The notes under the pieces were generated by a model, which did no database searches, was not told the DNA's origin, and saw nothing but the letters and a program-made list of their open reading frames with translations. Positions 42,329 to 50,579 of a DNA stretch of 64,000 nt are shown here, in pieces. A program made the position numbers and the translations under genes. The DNA is from an uncultured Oscillospiraceae bacterium (GTDB taxonomy: Bacteria; Bacillota; Clostridia; Oscillospirales; Oscillospiraceae), in the NCBI GenBank assembly GCA_910587785.1, contig CAJUOA010000002.1, positions 20,163-84,162 of the forward strand. The letters run 5' to 3'. The first letter of the stretch is position 1; the number at the start of each line of letters is the position of its first letter.

Positions 42329-43279
42329 ATGACAAATAACCAGATCCAGTATATGATTGAGGTGGCGAGGACGGGCTCCGTCAACCAGGCGGCCCGCAAC
42401 CTCTTCATCTCCCAGTCCGCCCTCTCCAACGCCATCCGCAGCGTGGAGCAGGAGTTTGGGCGGAAGATTTTCCACCGCAGCTCCCGGGGCGTGACCCTCA
42501 CCCCCTTCGGGAAGCTCTTTATCGCCTACATCACCCCCATCAGCCACCAGCTCGAACAGCTCTACGCCATGCGCAATACCGACGTCAACAGCCAGATCCC
42601 CTCCCTGAGCATCATCAGCAACGGCTTCTACTACATCACCGACCTGCTGGCCGCCCTGGGGGAGCGCTACAGCTCCAACGGGCTGCGGGTGTTTTTGCAG
42701 GAGGAGTACAGCGGCAATTTTCTGGAGCCCATCTGCAACCGTGCGGTGGACCTGGGGATCGTGCGCATCTGGAGCTGCTACCGGTCCTACAATCTGGAGG
42801 AGTTCTCCAACAAGAAGCTGGTCTACCACCCCATCTGTGAGCTGCAGATCGGCGTGGACCTGGGCGAGAAGAACCCCCTCTACAACCACCCGGAGCCCTC
42901 CATCGCTCCGGAGATGCTGGCCGGGTACCCCCAGATCCTCCACGAGAGCCTGGACCACGGCCCCTACTCCGACATCATGGGCCGGCTGAACCTGCCGGTC
43001 AGCAGTGTGCGGTATGTGGTGGACTCCCGGGCCACCATCTATGAGCTGCTGGACAAGACTGGCGGATATGTGCTCAACTCCCGGAAAATCTCCTTGGACG
43101 GTCAGCCGCGGCTCGAGCTGCGCCATCACCAGTGGCGCTTCTTTCCCCTCAAGGACTGCTCTGTCCGCTCGGAGATTGGCTATCTCACCCGGGAGAACAC
43201 GGTTCTTACGCCGGAGGCCTCCACCTTTATCCAAATGCTGAAGGATTATTTGCTTCGGGATATTATCCCAAATTATTAG
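42329..43279 (+). CDS. LysR-family transcriptional regulator
   Basis: A 316-aa LysR protein. Residues 1-65 carry the winged helix-turn-helix (QIQYMIEVARTGSVNQAARNLFISQSALSNAIRSVEQEFG in blocks), followed by a linker helix and a periplasmic-binding-like effector domain (~90-300). AAAAGGAGG precedes the ATG. Position, divergent from the Opp importer and in line with the downstream M20 gene, suggests that it controls both in response to the imported compound. Confidence 0.93.
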   Translation: MTNNQIQYMIEVARTGSVNQAARNLFISQSALSNAIRSVEQEFGRKIFHRSSRGVTLTPFGKLFIAYITPISHQLEQLYAMRNTDVNSQIPSLSIISNGFYYITDLLAALGERYSSNGLRVFLQEEYSGNFLEPICNRAVDLGIVRIWSCYRSYNLEEFSNKKLVYHPICELQIGVDLGEKNPLYNHPEPSIAPEMLAGYPQILHESLDHGPYSDIMGRLNLPVSSVRYVVDSRATIYELLDKTGGYVLNSRKISLDGQPRLELRHHQWRFFPLKDCSVRSEIGYLTRENTVLTPEASTFIQMLKDYLLRDIIPNY

Positions 43280-43453
43280 GAGCATTCGCTTTTGTTTCTA
43301 GTGTAAAACTGACAAATTTTGCCCCCGATTTTTGACTCCCCCGCCCCTCCCAACTGGTCAGACCGTCCCAACGATCTAACGGGACGCTGATATGATTCCC
43401 CCATGAAAGCGCGAAAATCATAATATTTGATTTAAGCCAGAAAGGAGTTCGTT

Positions 43454-44812
43454 ATGGACCGTACCGAAGAGAAAATCTGCCGCCTGATTGATGCACACAG
43501 GGAGGAGATTATCGCCTTTGGGCAGGATCTCTGGACCCATGCGGAGCTGGGCTTCCAGGAGCACCGCACCGCCGGAAAATTTGCCGCCGCCATGAGAGCC
43601 CTGGGGCTGGACACCCAGGAGGGGCTTGCCGTCACAGGCGTGAAGAGCTTCCTCAAGCCCCGGGGCAGCGGACCGGTGGTCTGCCTTATGGGCGAGTTTG
43701 ACGGCCTGCCCATTCCCACCCATCAGTATGCCAATCCCGCCACCGGCGCCGCCCACTGCTGCGGCCACCACGCCCAGACGGCGGGGGTCATGGGCGCAGC
43801 CCTTGCCCTGGCAGACCCGGAGATCGCCGAAGCCCTGGACGGGAACGTGGTCTTCTTCGGCGTACCCGCCGAGGAGTACGTGGAGATCGAAAAACGGGAG
43901 CAGATGCGCCGGGAGGGCCTGCTGCGTTATGGCTGCGGCAAGTGCGAGCTGCTGCGCCTGGGCGCGCTGGACGACGTGGACATCGTGGTGGGGCACCACG
44001 CCAGCTGTACGAAGAAATACTGCGTGGCCAACCGCTCCTGCAACGGCTTTGTCACCAAGATGATCCGCTTTGAGGGCCGCGCCGCCCACGCTGCCGGGGA
44101 GCCCCAGGCCGGTCTGGACGCCATGAACGCCGCCCTCATCGCCATGCACGCGGTGGACGTACAGCGGGAGAGCTTCCGGGACCAGGACACCATCCGGGTC
44201 CACGGACGCCTGTCCAAGGGGGCGGAGGCCGCCAACATCATCGCCGAAGACGTGCGCCTGGAGTACTCCGTCCGGGGCAGGACCATTCCCGCCTACCTGG
44301 ACGCGGCCAAAAAGCTGGACCGCTCCATGCGGGCCGGGGCGGTGGCCACGGGCTGCGGCGTCACCATCCGCACCCTGCCCGGGAACCTGCCCATCGTGCC
44401 GGTGAAGGACGCAGGCGTGATGGCGGAGGTGCTGGGCCTCGTGTGCGGGGACACTCCCGTCACCTGCACAGGACCGGATTTCCACTCCACCAGCTCTGGC
44501 GACTACGGCGACGTCAGCTGTCTGATGCCGCTGCTGCAATTCAATACCGGCGGCTTCCGCGGCGCCTTCCACAGTCCGGACGTGGAGGAGGACGACCCAT
44601 ACGAGGCATACGTCGTCCCGGCAAAGATCTTCGCCCTGACCGCCTACCGGCTCCTGCGCTCCGGTGCGGACCGGGCCAAGAGCATTCTGGAGGAGTTCCG
44701 GCCCACTCTTACCAGGGAGCAGTACCTGGAGCTGATGGAGGGGATGCTCTCCGAGGAACGGGTGGAGCCCCAGCCCCTGCCCCTGCTGGACCCCGCCTCT
44801 ACCGTTGTCTGA
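43454..44812 (+). CDS. M20-family metal-dependent amidohydrolase (AbgB-like)
   Basis: A 452-aa dinuclear-zinc peptidase/amidohydrolase. Metal-binding and catalytic blocks are HAELGFQEH (start), GEFDGLP with the first Asp, AHCCGHHAQTAGVMGAALAL, PAEEYVE with the general-base Glu, and VGHHASCT. The family includes p-aminobenzoyl-glutamate hydrolase subunit B and N-acyl/N-carbamoyl amino-acid hydrolases. AGAAAGGAG precedes the ATG. The 174-base gap after lysR has no obvious promoter. It may process the compound imported by the divergent Opp system. Confidence 0.9.
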   Translation: MDRTEEKICRLIDAHREEIIAFGQDLWTHAELGFQEHRTAGKFAAAMRALGLDTQEGLAVTGVKSFLKPRGSGPVVCLMGEFDGLPIPTHQYANPATGAAHCCGHHAQTAGVMGAALALADPEIAEALDGNVVFFGVPAEEYVEIEKREQMRREGLLRYGCGKCELLRLGALDDVDIVVGHHASCTKKYCVANRSCNGFVTKMIRFEGRAAHAAGEPQAGLDAMNAALIAMHAVDVQRESFRDQDTIRVHGRLSKGAEAANIIAEDVRLEYSVRGRTIPAYLDAAKKLDRSMRAGAVATGCGVTIRTLPGNLPIVPVKDAGVMAEVLGLVCGDTPVTCTGPDFHSTSSGDYGDVSCLMPLLQFNTGGFRGAFHSPDVEEDDPYEAYVVPAKIFALTAYRLLRSGADRAKSILEEFRPTLTREQYLELMEGMLSEERVEPQPLPLLDPASTVV

Positions 44813-45195
44813 CGCAGAAGCAGCGGGGCTCTGTGTGTCAAAAAAGCGGCGCTGCTGGAGCGGCCCCCGCATTTCACGGCGGTAGGTTATGCGTTTTGCC
44901 GTCGAATTCCGCCGGAGTTGAGCGAGGGAATCTTTGCGCGTATTCTGATTGTGCAATTTTCAAATTTGCTCATTTATAGTTTTTCAACTATTGATTCGCA
45001 TTTTCTAAGACAAACCATAGAAAAGACGTTCACAGACGGCCCGCTGCCGCGGTCCTTTTTCGCACCCTCACGCCATCGTTCCCCGCCGCGGTATCGGGCA
45101 AGCGGATGATATCCGCCCCTGCGGGTGCGCCGTCCGATGCCGGGTCCCGCCCCTGCACGCCCCGGAAAAATTTCCCCGAGCGCCCTCCGGGACGA
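44813..45195. other. Intergenic region, no gene recognised
   Basis: About 380 bases with no supported coding sequence. It holds a lower-GC stretch (44950-45030) and a partial copy of the GGGGCG-type dyad repeat at 45101-45125 (GCGGATGATATCCGC followed by CCCTGCGGG). No convincing terminator for the M20 gene was found. Confidence 0.5.
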
Positions 45196-45224
45196 TTGCA
45201 ATCTCCGGGGGCGTATGGTATAAT
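45196..45224 (+). promoter_or_regulatory. Sigma-A promoter of the esterase/ATP-grasp cluster
   Basis: TTGCAA (45196-45201) and TATAAT (45219-45224) with a 17-bp spacer; predicted start ~35 bases before the ATG at 45266, which has a strong GGAGGAGAGGAG ribosome site. Confidence 0.8.
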
Positions 45225-45265
45225 AGAGAGCCTCAAAAGATTTCGGAGGAGAGGAGAGCGCTCTG

Positions 45266-46030
45266 ATGCTGACCAAATGGGAGCTGACCATCCCGGCCCT
45301 GTCGGGAGACGTCCCCCGACGGGCCTATGTCTACGTCCCGGCCGCCTGGGAGGAGGACCCCTCCCTGCGCTTCCCGGTGCTGTATATGTTCGACGGGCAC
45401 AACCTGTTTTTCGATCAGGATGCCACCTACGGCAAGAGCTGGGGCCTTCTGGAGTACCTGGAGGCCAACCGGACGCCCCTCATCGTCGCCGCGGTGGAGT
45501 GCAACCACGGGCCCAACAGCGCCCGCCTGGTGGAGTACTGTCCCTTTGCCTGCGAGATGCCCAACGTGGGCTATCTGCCCGGGAAGGGGAAGCAGTACAT
45601 GGAGTGGCTCTGCTGGGTCTTCAAGCCGGAGATCGACAGGCGCTTCCCTACCATCCGCAGCCGGGCCAGCACCTTCATCGCCGGGAGCTCCATGGGGGGG
45701 CTCATGAGCCTGTACGCGGTGATGGCGTATAACTGCGTGTTCTCCCGGGCGGCGGCGCTCTCGCCCTCCATCTGGTTCGGCGCGGGGAAGATGGACCGGC
45801 TGATCCGCACCGCCCCCATCTCCCCGGGGACGGTGGTGTACATGGACTACGGCTCCCGGGAGCTGGATTTCCACATCAACACGCCGGAGCGCTACCGGCG
45901 GGTATCCACCCTGCTCTTGGAGCGGGGGGTCCACCTCACGACCCGCATCGTCCCCGGCGGCAACCACAACGAGGCGAGCTGGGAGCGGCAGATCCCCTTC
46001 TTTCTGCCCGCTCTGCTCTACGAGGCATAG
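45266..46030 (+). CDS. Alpha/beta-hydrolase esterase (Fes/esterase D-like), copy 1
   Basis: A 254-aa serine esterase of the putative-esterase family. Nucleophile elbow GSSMGG (near residue 142), an N-terminal beta sandwich-like region RRAYVYVPAAWEED, FPVLYMFDGHNLF, and a late catalytic His in GGNHNEASW. No signal peptide, so cytoplasmic. It is followed by a second, diverged esterase gene after 12 bases and then an ATP-grasp ligase. Confidence 0.88.
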   Translation: MLTKWELTIPALSGDVPRRAYVYVPAAWEEDPSLRFPVLYMFDGHNLFFDQDATYGKSWGLLEYLEANRTPLIVAAVECNHGPNSARLVEYCPFACEMPNVGYLPGKGKQYMEWLCWVFKPEIDRRFPTIRSRASTFIAGSSMGGLMSLYAVMAYNCVFSRAAALSPSIWFGAGKMDRLIRTAPISPGTVVYMDYGSRELDFHINTPERYRRVSTLLLERGVHLTTRIVPGGNHNEASWERQIPFFLPALLYEA

Positions 46031-46042
46031 GAGGCAGGTTTC

Positions 46043-46795
46043 ATGGAAACGCAGTATTTTAAGCACTACAGCCCCGCTCTGGGCCGGGATATGGAGTGTA
46101 AGGTCTACGGCCGCAAGGGCCGTCCCGTACTCTTCATCCCCTGTCAGGACGGGCGGTTCTTCGACTTTGAGAACTTCCGCATGACCGGCGCCTGGGCCCC
46201 CTGGATCGAGAGCGGACAAGTGATGGTCTGCTCCATCGACACCCTGGACGCCGAGACCTGGTCGAAAAAGGACGCTGACCCCTATTGGCGCATCCGCCGC
46301 CATGAGCAGTGGGTGGCATACATTACCGATGAGCTGGTCCCCTTCCTGCGGGAGCTGGTCAACGCCCGCAACGGCTGGACGGGATATCCGGGCATCATCG
46401 CCGCCGGGTGCAGTCTGGGGGCCACCCACGCGGTGAACCTCTACTTCCGCCGCCCAGACCTCTTTGACGGGCTCTTGGCCCTCAGCGGCGTCTATTCCGC
46501 CTCCTACGGCTTTGACGGCTACATGGACGAGCTGGTCTACCGCAACTCCCCCGTGGACTACTTGGCGGGGATGACGCCGGACCACCCCCTCATCCAGGAG
46601 TACAACCGCCACAAGGGGATCGTCTGCGTGGGGCAGGGCCCCTGGGAGCTTCCGGAGACCACCCGCCGCCTGGGGGAGCTCTGCCGGGAGAAGGGCATCG
46701 CCCTCTGGGTGGACCTGTGGGGGCACGACGTGAGCCACGATTGGCCGTGGTGGTACAAGCAGACGGCCTATTTTGTCCCCCATCTCCTGGGCTGA
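46043..46795 (+). CDS. Alpha/beta-hydrolase esterase, copy 2
   Basis: A 250-aa protein with the hydrolase elbow GCSLGATHA (Ser near residue 128), GRPVLFIPCQDGRFFDFENF at the start, and His in WGHDVSHDWPWW near the C-terminus. It resembles the COG4947-type esterases. AGGAGG precedes the ATG. Catalytic Ser, a possible Asp and His are all present, so it looks active. Co-transcribed with copy 1; the two are only distantly related. Confidence 0.85.
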   Translation: METQYFKHYSPALGRDMECKVYGRKGRPVLFIPCQDGRFFDFENFRMTGAWAPWIESGQVMVCSIDTLDAETWSKKDADPYWRIRRHEQWVAYITDELVPFLRELVNARNGWTGYPGIIAAGCSLGATHAVNLYFRRPDLFDGLLALSGVYSASYGFDGYMDELVYRNSPVDYLAGMTPDHPLIQEYNRHKGIVCVGQGPWELPETTRRLGELCREKGIALWVDLWGHDVSHDWPWWYKQTAYFVPHLLG

Positions 46796-46870
46796 CCGTC
46801 CCGCCGTTCGATCGAACACCGCCGCGCCGCCGTTTTCCCGCCGGGGAGCCCCCGGTGCCGTTCAACGTGT

Positions 46871-46961
46871 CCGCAGGGGCGGATGATTTCCGCCCCTGCG
46901 GGATGGTGTATCCTCCCTCCGCCGGGGGGAGGGAGGATACACCATCCGCCGGGGGGAGGGA
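46871..46961. repeat. Paired hairpins between esterase and ATP-grasp genes
   Basis: First hairpin: CGCAGGGGCGGA / TCCGCCCCTGCG (46872-46900), a member of the dispersed GGGGCG dyads. Second: perfect 18-bp stem (46903-46920 with 46928-46945) around a 7-base loop. The sequence CCGCCGGGGGGAGGGA occurs at 46919 and again at 46946. None is followed by a clear T-run on the plus strand. Confidence 0.8.
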
Positions 46962-47021
46962 TATTAACCTCCCAAAACTTTAGCAGACTACCAAGCTAAA
47001 GAGAGAAAGTGAGAATGTGCT

Positions 47022-48218
47022 ATGAAAAATTTCATCTTTATCTCCCCCAATTTCCCCGCCAACTATTGGCTCTTCTGCCGGGAGCTGAAGGCCGACGGCA
47101 TAAACGTGCTGGGCATCGGGGACCAGCCCTACGGCGAACTGAGCGAGGGCCTCAAGGAGAGCCTCAGCGAATACTACAAGGTGGACGATCTGGAGGACTA
47201 CGGCCAGGTCTACCGGGGCGCGGCCTTCCTCGCCTTCAAGCACGGGAAGATCGATTGGCTGGAGTCCAACAACGAGTATTGGCTGGAGCGGGACGCCCAG
47301 CTGCGCGCCGACTTCCACATCACCACCGGCTTCCAGCCGGAGGACATGCCCCGGGTGAAGTACAAGTCCCGGATGAAGGAGTACTACGCCAAGGCGGGCA
47401 TCCCCGCCGCCCAGTGGCATCTGGTGGACGGCAAGGCGGGATGCATGGCCTTCATCGAGCGGGTGGGGTGGCCGGTGGTAGCCAAGCCCGACAACGGCGT
47501 AGGGGCCTCCGACACCCACCGCCTCACCTGCGAGGCGGAGCTGGACGCCTTCCTGGAGGCGAAAAACCCCGCCGTGCCCTACATCATGGAGGAGTTCGTC
47601 CACGCGGAGATCAACTCCTACGACGCTGTCATCGACTCCCGGGGGGAGCCCATCTTTGAGACCGGCAACGTCACCCCCTCCTGCCTCATGGACGTGGTGA
47701 ATCTGGAGGACAACTGTATCTATTACATCGTCAAGGACCTGTCCGAGGACGTGCGGCGGGCGGGGCGGGCCGCGGTGAAGAGCTTCGGGGTAAAAAGCCG
47801 GTTCGTCCACTTTGAGTTCTTCCGCCTCACCCAGGACCAGAAGGGCCTGGGGAAGCGGGGAGACGTGGTGGCGCTGGAGGTGAACATGCGTCCCTGCGGC
47901 GGCTTCAGCCCGGACATGATGAACTTTGCCAACACCACGGACGTCTACAAGATCTGGGCGGACATGATCGCCTATGACCGCTCCACCCTGCCGGTGGGGG
48001 AGCACGCCTACTGCGCCTTTGCGGGGCGGCGGGACGGGAAGAAGTTCGCCCTCAGCCACGAGGCGGTGCTGGAGAAGTACGGCGCGCAGATGAAGATGGT
48101 GGAGCGCCTGCCGGACGTCCTCGCCGCGGGCATGGGGAACCAGATGTATGTGGCCCTCTTCCCGGAGCGGGAGGAGATGGAGCGGTTCTATCAGGACGTC
48201 CTGGAGAGCGGGACGTGA
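47022..48218 (+). CDS. ATP-grasp carboxylate-amine/thiol ligase-like protein
   Basis: A 398-aa ATP-grasp enzyme; such enzymes form an acyl-phosphate and join it to an amine or other nucleophile. An N-terminal pre-ATP-grasp domain (FIFISPNFPANYWLFCREL) leads to the ATP site with WPVVAKPDNGVGASDTHR (near residue 150-165) and the Mg/ATP block VALEVNMRPCGGFSPDM (~285-300). AGAGAGAAAG is its ribosome site. It lies downstream of two esterase genes; the substrates are unknown. Confidence 0.88.
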   Translation: MKNFIFISPNFPANYWLFCRELKADGINVLGIGDQPYGELSEGLKESLSEYYKVDDLEDYGQVYRGAAFLAFKHGKIDWLESNNEYWLERDAQLRADFHITTGFQPEDMPRVKYKSRMKEYYAKAGIPAAQWHLVDGKAGCMAFIERVGWPVVAKPDNGVGASDTHRLTCEAELDAFLEAKNPAVPYIMEEFVHAEINSYDAVIDSRGEPIFETGNVTPSCLMDVVNLEDNCIYYIVKDLSEDVRRAGRAAVKSFGVKSRFVHFEFFRLTQDQKGLGKRGDVVALEVNMRPCGGFSPDMMNFANTTDVYKIWADMIAYDRSTLPVGEHAYCAFAGRRDGKKFALSHEAVLEKYGAQMKMVERLPDVLAAGMGNQMYVALFPEREEMERFYQDVLESGT

Positions 48219-48230
48219 GCGGAAAACCGG

Positions 48231-48282
48231 CCGGGACCTCCCGCGCCCCTTGGAGGGGGCATGCGGGAGGTCCCGGTCAATT
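48231..48282. terminator. Bidirectional terminator between ATP-grasp and HutD genes
   Basis: Fourteen-bp stem CCGGGACCTCCCGC / GCGGGAGGTCCCGG with an 18-base loop; followed by TCAATTTT on the plus strand. Separates converging transcripts. Confidence 0.8.
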
Positions 48283-48312
48283 TTGGGGGGAGGGCGTACC
48301 GGCGGAGGCGGC

Positions 48313-48900
48313 TCAATACCACACCGCCGCCGCCACCGCGTCCCCGGGCCCCTGGAAGCCCAGGCGGAGGACGCCCCCGCCGGAGGCGATCACGCACGCC
48401 CCCGCCGCGAGGGGGACGCGTCCGGCGTCCAAAGCGGCCCAGCCGGAGCCCCGGGCGCAGTAGAGCAGCAGGGCGGTGTGCGCCAGGCCATCCGCGGGGG
48501 CGGGCAGGGGGATGGACGCCTCCCCGGCCTCCGGGAAGCGCAGGGGGCGCAGCTCCCCCCGGCACTTCCCCTTGCGGAGCATGAGGTTGAAGTCCCGGCA
48601 CCGGCCAACGCTCACCGTCTCCGCGCCGCCGTCGAAGGCGTGGGGCTGGTAGGGGTCCAGGGGGAGGGGCTCCCCGCCGTCGTGGCGCAGGAGCAGGGAG
48701 CCCTCCAGGAGCATCAGGTGCCGGTCGTAGTCCGGCAGGGGGGTGAAGGCGCTCTCCCCGTCCTCCACCACGGCGGAGCTGACCCGCCACAGGAAGTCCC
48801 GGCCCGCGTAGGAGCTCTCCGGGGGGAAGAGGGCAATCTGGGTGGTGGTCCCGCCGGACCAGCGGCTGACAGCGTAGTCTTTTTCTGTGAGATGGATCAT
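48313..48900 (-). CDS. HutD/Ves-family cupin protein
   Basis: A 195-aa protein of the HutD family (bicupin of unknown function, named for its place in histidine-use operons). Family traits are the SRWSGGTTTQIALFPPESSYAGRDFLWRVSSA block at the start (read in parts), LLLRHDGGEPLPLDPYQPHAFDGG and FNLMLRKG. It overlaps the ABC exporter gene by four bases and is the last of its transcript. No hut genes are in the window. Confidence 0.87.
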   Translation of the reverse strand: MIHLTEKDYAVSRWSGGTTTQIALFPPESSYAGRDFLWRVSSAVVEDGESAFTPLPDYDRHLMLLEGSLLLRHDGGEPLPLDPYQPHAFDGGAETVSVGRCRDFNLMLRKGKCRGELRPLRFPEAGEASIPLPAPADGLAHTALLLYCARGSGWAALDAGRVPLAAGACVIASGGGVLRLGFQGPGDAVAAAVWY

Positions 48901-50549
48901 GGCGTCACGTTCCTTTCTTGCGGTTCGGAGATGTGGAGCTCCCCGTTTTCAAAGTGGAATTCCCGGGTGAAGGGCAGTTCATCGCCGCAGGTGTGGTCGA
49001 TGACCAGGAGGAGCTTGTCCCCGGCGGCGGCGGTCTCCCGGATGAGGGCGAAGACCTGTCCGGCAGTCTCCGCGTCCAGCCCGGCGGTGAGCTCGTCCAG
49101 GATCACCACCGGCGCCTCCTCCAGCCGGAGCCGGAGCTTGAGCAGGAGGAGCTTCTTGCGCTGTCCCACGGAGAGGGAGCCGCCGTTGTCCCGGATGGTC
49201 CGCCCGTCCTCCGGGAGCCCCGCCTGCCGGAGGAGCGCCCGGGCCTGCTCGTCCTCCAGGGGATGCCCGGAGATGAGGGAGAGGTAGTCCTGAAAGGTCT
49301 CGTTGAGGAGCCTCTCGTCCTGACTGATAGAGAGGATCTGCCGCTCCAGCGCCTCCTGCCGGTAGCAGGGGAGGGGGATGCCGTCGAGGAGGACCTCCCC
49401 CGCGTCCGGCGGGTAGAGCCCGGTGAGGAGCTTGATGAAGGAGGACTTCCCGCTCCCGTTGGGGCCGCTCAGGCGGATGCAGTCCCCCCGCTCCATGGTG
49501 CAGTTTATGTGCTTGAGCGCCGCCGCGCCGCCGGGGTAGGTGAGAGCCGCGTCCCGGAAGGTGACGGAGGAGAAGGGGCCCGTCCCGTCCCCGGTCTGCC
49601 GCTTGGGGAGGGTGCGCAGGACCTCCACATGGGCGAAGCTGACGTGCATCTTCATCACCTGCTGGAAGTGGGACTCCAGCAGGCGGGACTGGTCCATGAT
49701 GAGGCTGGAGACCATGGTGAAGAACATGAGGTTCGCCACGGAGTTCCCCGCCGCCGGGATGGCCAGGAGCGCGGAGAGGGCGATGGAGAAGAGGGTGTGG
49801 TAGCCGCTGAGGAGCTCGGTCCAGAAGATGGTGTGCCAGTCCTCCCGGATGGCGGTGTCGATGAAGTCCCGGAGGTTGGCCGAGGTCTTCCCCTGGTAGT
49901 AGTCCAGGAGCCCCCCGGTCTGGATGAGGGGGAGCATCTCCACGAACTGGGTGCACCAGGCGTCGTGGACCTTCATCTTGGCGTTGGTGCGGCCGGCGGT
50001 GCGGGAGAGGACCTTCCGGCTCAGCCAGGACAACAGGAGCCCGAAGGCGGCGGCGAGGAGGATGAGCACAGTCATCCGGGGCTCGCAGAAAAAGGAGATG
50101 CCCAGGGCCGCCAGGACCACCGCCAGGGCCCCCAGCATGGAGGGCGCGGCGTGGCCGATGACCCGGAAGACGTTGAAGATGTCGGTGTAGAGGATGTTCC
50201 GCACCACGGCGGGGTCCAGGCGCTCCACGTCGGCGTAGGAGGCTTCGGCCATGGAGCGCTCTGCGGAGAGGGAGAGCTCCTCGATATACGCCCCGCCGAA
50301 GCGGTCCAGGGAGAGGTACCAGGCGATCTTGATGAAGACCTTCACCAGCAGATAGCAGGCGAAAAAGCCGATGCCCAGGGCCAGGACGGCGTAATCATCG
50401 CGCCGGGAGACCTGGTCGATATACTGCCGCAGTCCCCAGGGGACGAAGGTGTCCATGGCGGTGATGACCAGGATCAGGGCCATGGAGGCAAGAAACTGCC
50501 GCGGGAACCGCCGGACCGCCTCTTTGAAATAGCGCAGGATGAGGTTCAT
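48897..50549 (-). CDS. ABC exporter half-transporter 2 (membrane-ATPase fusion)
   Basis: A 550-aa type IV ABC protein: six membrane helices within residues ~15-320 and ATPase domain ~335-545. Walker A is LSGPNGSGKSS; the signature is LSVGQRKK (second Gly replaced by Val); Walker B VVILDELTAGLD retains the catalytic Glu. The domain swap with its neighbour would give one canonical and one altered ATP site. Starts with ATG after AAGGAGG, 30 bases after the first half-transporter. Confidence 0.92.
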   Translation of the reverse strand: MNLILRYFKEAVRRFPRQFLASMALILVITAMDTFVPWGLRQYIDQVSRRDDYAVLALGIGFFACYLLVKVFIKIAWYLSLDRFGGAYIEELSLSAERSMAEASYADVERLDPAVVRNILYTDIFNVFRVIGHAAPSMLGALAVVLAALGISFFCEPRMTVLILLAAAFGLLLSWLSRKVLSRTAGRTNAKMKVHDAWCTQFVEMLPLIQTGGLLDYYQGKTSANLRDFIDTAIREDWHTIFWTELLSGYHTLFSIALSALLAIPAAGNSVANLMFFTMVSSLIMDQSRLLESHFQQVMKMHVSFAHVEVLRTLPKRQTGDGTGPFSSVTFRDAALTYPGGAAALKHINCTMERGDCIRLSGPNGSGKSSFIKLLTGLYPPDAGEVLLDGIPLPCYRQEALERQILSISQDERLLNETFQDYLSLISGHPLEDEQARALLRQAGLPEDGRTIRDNGGSLSVGQRKKLLLLKLRLRLEEAPVVILDELTAGLDAETAGQVFALIRETAAAGDKLLLVIDHTCGDELPFTREFHFENGELHISEPQERNVTP

Positions 50550-50579
50550 GGTGGGACCTCCTTATAAAATGGTTCGGCC

